This document shows positions 25,701 through 37,700 of a DNA stretch of 64,000 nucleotides, one piece after another. Below the pieces are notes generated by a model that was not told the origin of the DNA, did no database searches, and saw only the letters and a program-made list of their open reading frames with translations. The position numbers and the translations under genes were made by a program. Numbering within the stretch: position 1 is the first letter of the stretch; every line of letters begins with the position of its first letter. The DNA lies in contig JAQISU010000081.1 in the NCBI GenBank assembly GCA_029339505.1, positions 20,423,501 to 20,487,500 on the forward strand. The letters run 5' to 3'. This DNA is from Unio delphinus (taxonomy: Eukaryota; Mollusca; Bivalvia; Unionida; Unionidae).

Positions 25701-28700
25701 TACAGAAATAAATACATTATGTAAAATTTGAATTTGTAGGAAATTATGATAGTGATAAATGAATGAAACATAAATAAACCAACGTAATGCAACAAAAAAT
25801 TTTTTAAACTCATTTTAAGTTTATAAAAATCACCTCTTTCTCCATGGATGGGATATATTTCACACAAAGGACTACTGGAATTAGCAGCAGGTGAACTTGA
25901 CATTGATCTGTCCTTATCATAGATTATCAAGTGACCCTGCCAGATGGAAACCTACAATCCTGATGTTGTCAAAAGTAGCTTCTTCTACTATTAAATTTGG
26001 GCTATCTGTTCTGAATGTTTCATGAAACAAGTGTCAAACAGTAGTCCATGACATTTTTGATGTAGAAAGTAGCAATAAGCTTTATTGGCTGAGAGTTGAT
26101 GTTTAAAAGTAGGAGAAAAGACTCAAATTCATTTTAAAAAATCAGAATCTTCAAGCTTATAACTTGAAAATTGCAGTTGTTAAATAAGAAATGTTTGTAT
26201 CCCAGCTGTGCATGTTAGGTAGCCTGGTGTACTTGATAATGGTAACAATTCTAGCGATACATAAAAGCTTGTACTGCCATCACTGTTCTCTTCCACAGGA
26301 TTTTTAGAACAGATTTGTTGAGTTTGGAGTCCAGTCCAGTCCAGTTGTTTCAGATGCGAAATACAATTGTCCATTATCTTCCATATGCAAGCGACAAATA
26401 TTCGTTTTTACCTCAAAAATTTTAGGATGGCTGGCCTTTGAATAACAACTATGGAATCTCCAGTTAGGGAGTTGGCATCCTGGCAATGCTTTTTCCAATG
26501 CTTTTGATCGAAATATAAAATAGGTTAAAATAGTGCTTGTTTGTTTGTTTTATTGTACATTTTTTCTTGTTACTGTTACTACTGTGTTCTCCCAAGGGAG
26601 GTCACTCCAAACCTGACACATAATTAGAAAACTCAGCATTGTTATAACACAACCCCTGAAATTGAGTTATCTCCCTTAACCTATAACACTTATAAATGGA
26701 CACAAACAGTATTAGAAAAGTGGTTTTGAATAAAGTATTGCTTGGATGGAATTTAGTATTTTATAAAATTGAATGTAAATAGGAGAAGGTATGAATTATT
26801 ATACAGTAAAACATAAAAAAAAGCAAAATTCCTTAGATCAAATCTTTGGTTTGAGGGGTTTATTGTGGTTATTGCAGGTGTGAACAAATATCTCTTTTTA
26901 TATACAAGTATAACCACAAATTATTTCTGGTATTGCTTTCATTGCAGAATTCCTTGACTGAAAAGTAGAATTTCCTATGCCAAATTTTTGTCTCATTTTC
27001 ATCAACATAGGTTTTTTGGACAGATTCATTTGGTTTGTTCAGAACTAATTTTATCCTGTTAGGACATGTATGTGTTATACTGCTTAACTTATTGTTCTGA
27101 CATCTTGACTTATGAGTGAAGAATAATGATAGTTATCATTACTTAAATATATGTATTTAATGATTTATCTCCTGTAAAGATCAGTCGAGTTAATTTGACT
27201 TTTACAGAATTCTTTTGTCTTTTCCAGTTGGCAAAGTATGAAAAACAAGGTTGTGGGCTTTAATAACAAAGCTTGGATGTTTTATTTATGGAAAAAAATT
27301 TGTATTGATCATTTGTACAAGTGAACACTCAGATAATATGCAGATCAATATAATATTACCTAATTAGCCCACCTACAAGCATTTAGTTATTAAAAATTTA
27401 CCTTTGAAACTGACACTTCTTTAAGATGTGAGGAGTTTGGATTAGTGTATTGTTGGCTCTAAATTGTCTTGGAATGTGTGTCCAGTATTGTTTTTACTTC
27501 GTGTGCATGTTGGACATTTCCAGGTAATTAATGTACCAATAATAAGTCTACCACATCATTTGTTAACTTAACTATTTTGGCACAGTAGGTGTTAGGTGTG
27601 TTTTATTTAATGCATGATACATGTACAGCTTGCAGTTGGGTTTCGGTTTTAAGTTGTTATCTATGACCAAACTTTTCTTTCAGTTTTCAGAGTAGAGAGG
27701 TTTTGGTCTACTGAGAAATAAGGATGATAGTAAAGAACGATAAATTTGGGACCAAACAAAAATGTCTTTTTTTAATTGGTATATCATGGATTATGTTTTG
27801 AGAGATTTCACTGAATTTACTCTCATCAATATATGGATTTGTTTATATTTGCAAGCTTACAGTAGAGCGAGAGAGTTTCTGCATTTAGAACATCCAGTTC
27901 CTAATCCTAGTTCTTATGCCACACTTTTGTACAAATTGCATTCTAAATTCATGAAAGAATAATTTTCTTAACTACAGAGAACATTGGTATGTATATATGT
28001 TAATGTGCATATCTGTATTAAAGCCAGGTCAGATGGGGCAGAGGCACAATTGAGTGATGGAGAAGAAATGAGACTTCTAAATCCTTGCTACAGTTCCTTC
28101 GAAGTTTCCTCCAATACAGCAGATGCCTACAGGTAACCTTAAATTATAATTCAGCATGAATCAATTGTTAGTATTTTGTCATTCTAGAAACATTTATGTG
28201 AGATAATCATTTAAAATACAGACTCCTATATAATTTCACAGTTAGCGAATTTCATTATTGAAGACTATTTTTTATATGCATGTACAGGATTATTAATCAT
28301 GACCTACTTTGCCCTGAAAAATAAATCAGACCTGAATATTTCAGTTTGTAATATTTATAGCATTTGGTACAGCTTATTTATGTGATTTTATTTCGTTAAA
28401 GTTTTTAAAATATCTTCATGTTTTTATAAATTCACTTGTAGTAATTGCTTCATTCAGCAAAGAAGTCGGTGGTTTGATGTATTTTTTAAAAATAAAAAAT
28501 ACTGTTTTATAAACCGTGTAGAACTGAGGGATTTGCAGTTTAACATACTTGGGACCCATGGAAAGCATTTTGAATGTGTTGTACTCATCCATGTATGCAA
28601 TTTGGAATATTTAATATTTTTAATACAAAGTCGGTGAATAATCAGTATATATAGTTTAAAAACCTGCCGTCTGTGTTTAAACTGAACAGCTCTGAATCCA

Positions 28701-31700
28701 GGTTTGAAAGTATGTAAACCATTTTTGACAGGTACCAACACTTTCGGGAACAGAAATTTGGAATGCCATATTTTATTATCATCTAGTATGCCATTAAGAA
28801 ATGGGCAGATTATAAAAATAAACCCTAAAAGTTATATTTAAAAAATGAAATATCAGTAACACAGAATATTTATATATTATATTTATATATTAAATTTCCA
28901 GTAAAATCTTTTAAAATGTCCTGACACTGACAGTATGACATTTTCTTGTATGGCTTTGTTTCTTTATGTTCCCAGAGAAAACATGTCTAATGTTTTTTGA
29001 AAATGAATCTGGTCAAGAATGAGCAAAATTTGAGCAATTTATAAATCACATCATAACAAGACATATATACATACATACTTTTTTTCTTCAGGCTAACAAA
29101 TGGAGATCAGAATTCCTTCTGGCAGTCTGATGGATCTGCCAGGTCACACTGGATTAGGTATGTTTTCATGTAAAATGAAATTAACACCTGTGAAAGATCT
29201 TTGGAACCATGGTTGTGGTTGTCCCATTTGTTGCAAAGTATGAATATAGAGATTGTTGATTGCCAGAAATTAGAAATACCAAGTTATCCTTGCCCCTGAG
29301 AGAGCCACTCAGTCAGAAAAATGTGTGAGTGGGTGTTTTTGTTTGATTGTTAACACAGCTTGAACAGTTAAAGTCATATCACTACAATGTCTGCAGTGTC
29401 ATAGTTTATTGTGATGTCTAGCACTGGGGCATCATGTTGCAGACCAAACTGATCTGTCATAACACTAACCTTTTAACATATTAACCCCTAAGCGCCGAGT
29501 TTACGGGGCATGAGGTAGTAGCCTACTTCCAAAGTCTGTAGTCTCAAGGTCACGCATGATACACTAAAGTGGGTGGTATTATAGAAAGGTAGCCAGATTT
29601 AGCTCTACAATGATACCAAATAATCTGGACATTTTAGTTGCACTATAAAATACAGAGGGAAAAACCTAATTTTTTGGACCTTTTTTTTTTTACCCAAAAT
29701 ACGCCCATGGTTGGAATCCGACTTTGTGTCCAGATTTTAGACTTTATGGCCTCAGATCTAAGGCAGACTGGTCTAAAGTGCACACAGACAGGTGAACCTG
29801 TGCAAAAAGTAGGATAAGAAGGACATTTTGAATAAAGAGTCTTATCCAAACAAAAATTGTGGGTCCGTCAAGCAAAAATAAAAAAAGAACTTTTCACCTT
29901 GTGCTCATGCACCAGCAAACTAACCAATGAAAAATATTTTTTTTAAGCACAATTTGGCATTTGTCTATTGGAAAATTGGTTGGAAGTCAATGTATTAGGA
30001 TGTATTCAGAAATAGTCCCCAAAATGTGTTTTGTACTCACATTTCATGCGAAAATAGCAAGAACCTCCAGGGGTTAATGTGTTAATGCTGAGTGCCTAGT
30101 GAGGCAGCTGTTAGTACCATATTTTATAAATCTTTGGTTTGACTCAGCTGGAGTTGGAAAACATCCTCCTGCATCCGAGACAAATGCTATAACCACTTAG
30201 GCCAGTGAAGTTGTCAGAGAATTGTGTAAAGAAATCTCAGATACATTTTAGCTCACTTGTATGATTGATAGGAAGTTGTTACTGCCTCAGGAGCCAGCAT
30301 CTGCATCGGTGTTATCACATTAAAGCATTGTATGGGCGTCATCAAATTTCAAATATACTTTCTATCTATGTTCAAGTCATCAGTTTGGAGTGAGTTTCAT
30401 ATCACTTATTAGGATGCTAACTGTGCTTATGTGTATTTGCACACTGTATTGAAACATGAAACTCTGAGAAGATGAATTTTCGCTAGGTACAGAACACTCT
30501 CATCACAAAAGTCAGTCACCAACTTTTCATGCTTCACTGATTTTGGCTAAAATTGGAGATTTTATTTTATTTCCCAATCTTTGCAACGCCATGCAAAATC
30601 TATCAGACTAGATGATTTAGCATCTCTATTAGTACCATACATCTCTATTAGTACCATACCCTTTCAAGAAAATGTCACTGTGACCTACATTTCAAATTTT
30701 ACGGGCATGGTTAATTTATAATGTTTAGCTTATGATCCATGATTTGTTTTGTATCCATATTGTTATGCATAGTATCATGAAGCTTGATGAGGGAATGTAT
30801 CTTGTTGAGTACTAAACCTCTGAAAAAAGTTGGTCACATTGATCCACATTTTCAATGACTTTGAGAGCATTTTGTTTTGCATTGATTTCTTAAGCTTTTT
30901 TTTAAATGCAAGAATTAGTAAACTAGATGTTTGTCGACCTTCTCTCTTAGTATCACGCCCATATTTTCAAAGGTCATTATAACAAACATTTTATATTTTC
31001 TGGTGTAGGTTAAAATTGTAAAGTTAGCTCATCATCTGAAAGATTTTTTTGCCCCCAGTATACATCCTGTAATAGAAAGAACCATGAAAGTTCATCTTGA
31101 TTGGTACTTCAAAAGCAGTTTGCTGTAAGTCTATTCTAGAACTAAACATTTTGGGAGAATTCTCCCCTTCTTATTAAAAAACAGGAAATGTTTCTAAATA
31201 TAGGAATGATTTACTGTAGAAATAAAGGAATTATTGGTTTGGCTAGAATTTATGATGTGTGATTATTCTGCAGATGAAATGTCAGCATGATATTTGATAA
31301 CTTTTTGTCAATTCTGCAATTGCATGCAGTATTTCTGCCACACTGGCTAATTTAAAAAGAAGCGATGGTCATATCTTGTGGATATGAGAGCATCAGTCTC
31401 TTCATGTTGGTTTTGAGTTTTAGTCACAGTGTGCAGCTGGAAATATTGGAACTAAAAGGGTGAACATGTGATACATATCAGTTTTAAACAATCTTTGTTT
31501 CGTTCTGGTTTGGGAAGGGAACTAGCTTGATATGATGTTGAACACTTATTGTGGTGTGTGTGATTTGGTTTTTTAATATAGCTTTAACAATTTGACAGTC
31601 ATATCGTTATGATGTCAGCAGTGTGGCAGTTTATAGTAGTGATGTAGGTCACTAGACCATTGTGCCACAGACATATAGCATCATATCCCAACCTTCACAT

Positions 31701-34700
31701 CCTGACACCAGGCTCACTAGTCCTAACACTAACATCTCATTGCTAAATGCTAAGTGAGGCAGCTGCTAGTACCATTTTTTTAATAAGTCTTAGGTGTGAC
31801 TTAGCTGGGTTTCAAACCCGTGACCTTCTGCATCCACACTTGTTCATAGTTGCCAACCCTCATGATTTTTGCATGGCTTTCACAACTTTTTCATTCATTC
31901 ACAAATTCACACTGCATGCAAAAAATTCATGAATTACCCAAGTCTCAATTATTTAAAATATTTAATGAAATAACCGATTTCTTGTTAAGTGCTAGTCATG
32001 ATATCGGCAGTTGCCGAAATGGTCTGGTACAACTGGTCGCGGAATTAGTGAACTATAGCTGATAGGTACTGTTGTCCTGTTAGCAAATATTTTAACGTAT
32101 CTTAATCTATATATTGTTACGTATATTTGATTTAAGTCATTTATTTTTATTTTAATTGTTTGTTTGTCAGATTCAAATTTGACATTTTAAGTTTAAGATT
32201 CATTCATTGGAAGATATTTTTTTTAAAGTGGGATGACCTGTACTCTACAAATAAACACCAGATGTTGACCTCATTTCTGACCTGGCTTCAGAGTTGTAAA
32301 CAAGCTTTTAAAATGATTGGTTGATTCCAAGGACATTATGGAGCTTTGTTATAAACATCTTTCAATTTTTAGTTCTTGAGAGTAAAAATTACTGATTCTC
32401 ATCTGGTTCATACAGTGTGCACGAGATTTTTTGAACGTAAATTTGTTCTAAAGATTCTAGAAGATCATGTGACCCCTTCCTTGTTTTCGTAAAAACAGGT
32501 ATATAAATTATGTTTTGGAGTGAACTATTTAGTAGAAGTTGGGATGTTAGAATATTAAGTTGTGTCGTTTTGAGTTATTTTAAATTACCTTTTCCTGGAA
32601 ATTATTTTATTTCATTTGGATCAAGAGGATTTATTTTGTTATTTATCTGGAAAACATTTGTGCTCATTGAACTTCATAAGACCAGAACTGACTTCATCAC
32701 GTGACATTGTCTTCCATCTTGGATGCTTCACTAAGATTCGAACTGGGAATTATTAGGACATTGTATTACCAGGACTTTTGCAATTTCACTAGTGGATTAT
32801 ATTTTGAATTATTTTTGGATTAATTTTGGAATTGATTCTTAAAACAGTAAGTTTATTTTTCTTTTCTGGAGAATATTTGTGCTTAATAAATTGTTTATTA
32901 AGTTTTTACAAGCATGTTATTTTCACTCTTTCTATGTTACTGTTTATTCGAGCCTAAGCATGTAACAATATATAAGTATAGTTTTACAAATGCTTTTAAG
33001 AGAAACTGGGGCCTAACTGGAATTGTGTTCTGCGCATGTGTTGGCAATGCTGATTTAAATTACCATTCAGCAACTTGTCTTGAAAATGTCTTCACCACCA
33101 AGGAAAAATATAGTTAAGAGTTTCCTCTGCCCCATGTTAACTCATTTTTACTTTTGAAATTTATTTATTGTCCATATCACGTGACTATATGACCTCATTG
33201 ACATGTAGGTTGCGAGATTTGTATAGTCATGTGACTTGGACAAAAATAGCCAGAGCCAGGTCAGATTTCAGCAAAAACGTATTTTCGTCTCTTCTGTCAG
33301 TGGATTAAAGTCATGACGAATGCTATGCTCATGATTTTTGAGAAAATAAATCATATTCCTATTGATTTCAAGCAGGTATATCTCGATGAAATGTCATTTA
33401 AGTTTGCTGGGACAGCCAGTAAGAGACTACCCCATGCCAACACCAAATGGTGTCGGCGAATTCCAACTTTTTCGATAAGGAATGGACTCTGACCCTACAT
33501 CCCAACATAAATGTCCAAATATAAAAAATGGTGTGGCAAGGGTCAGAGGAAACTCAGAATAATAAAAAGAAATATATTGCACAAAAAGTGAAGTTTAATT
33601 TGGAATATACCAAACATTTGCCATGCATTCATTTGTTCCGACAAATATTCATGGATCACTTCATGAATTCATGTCAAAATTCACTAATTTTTATTACCAT
33701 TTTCATGAATTGTGTGCCTGGAGTGTTGGCAGCTTGTTGAGGAACACATGATGATACTCCTATGATGTATCAAATTCATTCTTTCCACAAACTTGGAACA
33801 AAACATGAACGTTTTGTATATGTGTATCACATGCTCACAAATGTACAGTTGTTTAAATCAGATCAGTATCTTCTACTGCATGATATGGTGGCAGACTGGG
33901 GCTGTTCTGTTTTCTCATGATTTTAAGGAACCTCCGTTACTGCATGATACAGTGACGGACTGGGGCTGTTCTGTTTTCTCATGATTTTAAAGAACTTCCA
34001 TTACTGCATGATACAGTGACAGACTGGGGCTGTTCTGTTTTCTCATGATTTTAAAGAACCTCCATTGATTTTCATATACCAGTGCAACGTTTGACAACAG
34101 GTACGGGTCTTTGCTGTCTGTTTTTGGGTATGCATTATAAACAGGTACAAAAATGCAAATAAAAACGCACATTGTCAGACTAATTGTACTTTCAGACTAA
34201 ATATGAGATCCAACGTTGTGATCAAAACACTGGCAATTGCTGTTGCTTCCTCAGACTCAAGTTATATGCCAGAACAAGTTACAGTGTCAGCAGGCAGAAC
34301 TATACGAAATATGCATGAGATAAAAGAAGTCAGAATTCCTGGGTAAGGCACAGTTGAAATATATTCATTGGCATTACATGTAACATAATTTTACCATGGA
34401 TTGTGACATTAGAATTGATACTTGTACACTTTTAAAAATGTAGATGCCATGTTTCATTCATTCTGTTGTCAGAATTATGAGAACTATATCGTTTGATACA
34501 AAACTGGCTTCTAGAAAGAGATCAACAGACATCGCATAAATATAGAACAATTTTCAGCAATATATAACCTTCCATGAAGAATGTTCAGTGACTTATTGTA
34601 TTAAGTGTAAACTTTGAAAATATTTCACAGTAATTTATTTGTTTAATATATTAAGTCACAGGAATATGCAATATTCAATGTAAATTTGATGGATTTGTAA

Positions 34701-37700
34701 TTACTTTGCAATTTGTCGATGGAAGTAGAATGGAGTATGCAAAGTACAAATTATGTAACTGTACTTCAGAAGTATATATCTTATGTGGTCAGTTTCAGTA
34801 AGGTGTACCAGATCATACAGATCTCATGGTACTAATTGGTAGTTTTGATTCTGAATATATCAAATTAAAGTTTTAAAACAGGTAAATACATTCTACTTCA
34901 TTATCCAAAATTTCTTCGTGGATGCTTATCCCTGTATGAAATAATTTTACTGGTATGATAAAAATGTTTATGGAATGTAGTAGCTTAGGAGTCTTTAAGT
35001 AAATTAGGGTGTGACTGTGAGTCAGTGCCATTGCAGTTGGACTCTCAATTGTATGTAGAGAATAATGAATCTGTTAGGTCAAATAGTACTTTTAGGTAGA
35101 AAATAATTCAGTTGCTCAGATTTTATTCTATTTATGCATATATGATGTTTTTTTGCTCAGGCACAATAAATATTATGGAACTGTTCTTAGAAAATGACCT
35201 ATACACTCTAGGTTATGAAAATGGGATACTTTTGTGTATTATTTTACATGTACAAAAATCTATTTAGAAATGCAATGCATATTCTTGACTACCATATACA
35301 CTCACTTAGACCCTTCGAAAACTGTATGTATTTCCTATTGTACTGGTCTTAAAATAAGGATAGATAGTTCTTTCCTTTTTTAAAATTTTAAAAAAAATAT
35401 TTTTTGTATTATAATGATAATGTTACTTAGCATTAAAGTACTGGACTAAACCAATTCAGTTTGATGTACAAATCAATTTCAGGATTTTTTTAAAAATAAA
35501 ATATTTTAAACTCTGGGGGAAAAGTGCATGGAAAATACAGACTACATTTAGCAATTAGACTATTCTTATAGGAGAGTATATATGGTAGAGTATATATGGT
35601 ACATGCTCTGCTTTAAAATTTGATAAGAAGAGTTATTAAAGATAATATTCTATCTTCACCTTATTACATTCCTTGTATATCAATCCTTTCAGCCATGTGA
35701 CAGGAGATATTGTCCTCTTAAAAAACATGAAAACACACTATCCAAGTAAGTAATCATTTCTTGTATTGGACTTATTCATTATATACCCCGTGTTTTTTCT
35801 ACGGAAACATCTTATTATTCACCAATTGGAATCTCTCATGGATTCTTGCATGACTCAGTTTCATTGAGTATGAGCCTTGGACTTCTAAGTCAGTAAAGCT
35901 GCTATCATTACAAGACATGCTTCTTGATATCTTTGGCTTCAGGAGAATGCCTTTTGTTTGATCCCAAAAATATTTGGTTCCATTCAAATAATTTCATGAT
36001 CCTGATGAAAGGAACCAGGATTTATGCCCATGAACCATTTGCCATATATGGGAAATCAGAAAGTGATTATCCTCTTAGTCATTATACAAGTAGAATGAGT
36101 CAAAATCCCATGACCTAGTGTGTATTTTTAAGTGCTATCTGAAGTACATTGAAAGCATTCATCATGGTTAGGAAAGACCTTTCTTTCCTGTGGGAGAGGA
36201 AAAGCAAGATAACTATAATTTATGGTTCATGTTTCACAAAATCTTGTTAAGGCAAGCATAACTGCATAATGGAAATTGACATGAATGCTTTTTCTGGATT
36301 TGAATAATTTATATTCCTTTCTAAAGGAATGTCATGTGTTTCTCCTTAACCATTGTCTAATGTTGTTCTAAATCATTATGCTAGCAATTATTCTAAAAGA
36401 TTTTTTTATCCTTTACATCATTTCAAATGTTTTAACTTCTGAATGGTGATCAACACAGCGGTTGAATGCTCAAGCATCTTCTTCTCCTCTTACCTGTTCT
36501 TTTACTTTTAGTGAGACTGGATAACATATTCAGCAGAGAAGGGAATTTTTATTGTAAATTATGTTTCCATGAGAAGACTTGCTTGACTGCATTATGGTTA
36601 AAACTCTTTCACAAATGCAAGCCTTCTATTGATGTATTGCTCCAACTTCATTCAGTATACAGGTAGTCAACTAGCTATGACAAGCGGAGGTAATTTTAAT
36701 ATGTTGGAGGAGTTACTTTTCACAGTAGTGATTTTATTGTCTTTATTATATAGTCGGGAAAGACTAAAAAATTCATTTTTCTGGGAGGGTTAGCTTTGGA
36801 AATAGTGGAATTTAATTTATAATGATAATTTGCCAGGTAAGTTTTCATCAAAATGATTAATTTCCAATAAAAAGTCTTTTTCTAAAGAATTAAGGTTTTT
36901 GAAAGATAATTACCTAATAACTGGCAGTATTTTAAAGTGAAATTTGCAACAAAATTATACTAATTATAAAGTTTTGTCATAACAGTAACAAATAAATTTA
37001 CCTCAGTGCAGATTACCGTTTTGCAACAAACAAAAGATGTTCAGAGAGATAACTTTATCACTGTAATGGGGCAATTCTTTACAAAACATAAATAGAGCTT
37101 TCTCCAATTTTTATACCTCAATAATTAGTTGACTAAATGGATGGATGGGGGGTAGGCTGATTAACACCAGTGAAATTAGTGGACAAAAGGATGGAGTGAA
37201 GCCACAAAAAGTCCCCACATATTTCATTTATTCTAACCCAGGATTGTTTCATTTAAAAAGAATATTCTGTGATATAATTTAGATATTGGAGAGATAAAGT
37301 AAGACACAAAGTTTAAAAGAGGAATGACAGATAGAAGAAAAAGAAAGATAGCTTATTTCATTAAAGTGAAATTATTAACTCAAGAAGCAAAGATTAAATT
37401 CCAATGAAAATAATAAAGTTCATTTAAAGTAAATAATTTGTTAAATCAAACGATACATTTTTGGTGGATGGAAACTAAACTTAAAAAGGAAATTATTAAA
37501 GTATACTATAATCTTATAAATGGTATAATTAATGGGGCTGTGCTTAATTTCTTACCATCTTGTTCGCCAAATAGACAATCATATCATCTAATTGGAGTAA
37601 CGCTTTAGGCACACAAGTCTGATCGAATGCCAAACAATCGCAGAGAGTGATTATGCCTGACTCAACACTGGACCAGTCAAAAAGCATATATAAAATTAAG

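Larger units (their letters stand above)
29158..34195. other. ZZEF1 intron I-J
   Basis: A 5-kb intron. It holds the split SINE (29.35-30.22 kb), another SINE A (31.57-31.84 kb), a TIR element (31.85-33.74 kb) containing a solo LTR (32.1-33.0 kb), and a 64-bp triple repeat (33.87-34.07 kb). About 30.2-31.5 kb contains GTCACTGTGACCTACATTTC, the kind of decayed repeat often seen in invertebrates. A 66-nt in-frame cassette-exon candidate lies at 31059-31124. Confidence 0.65.
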
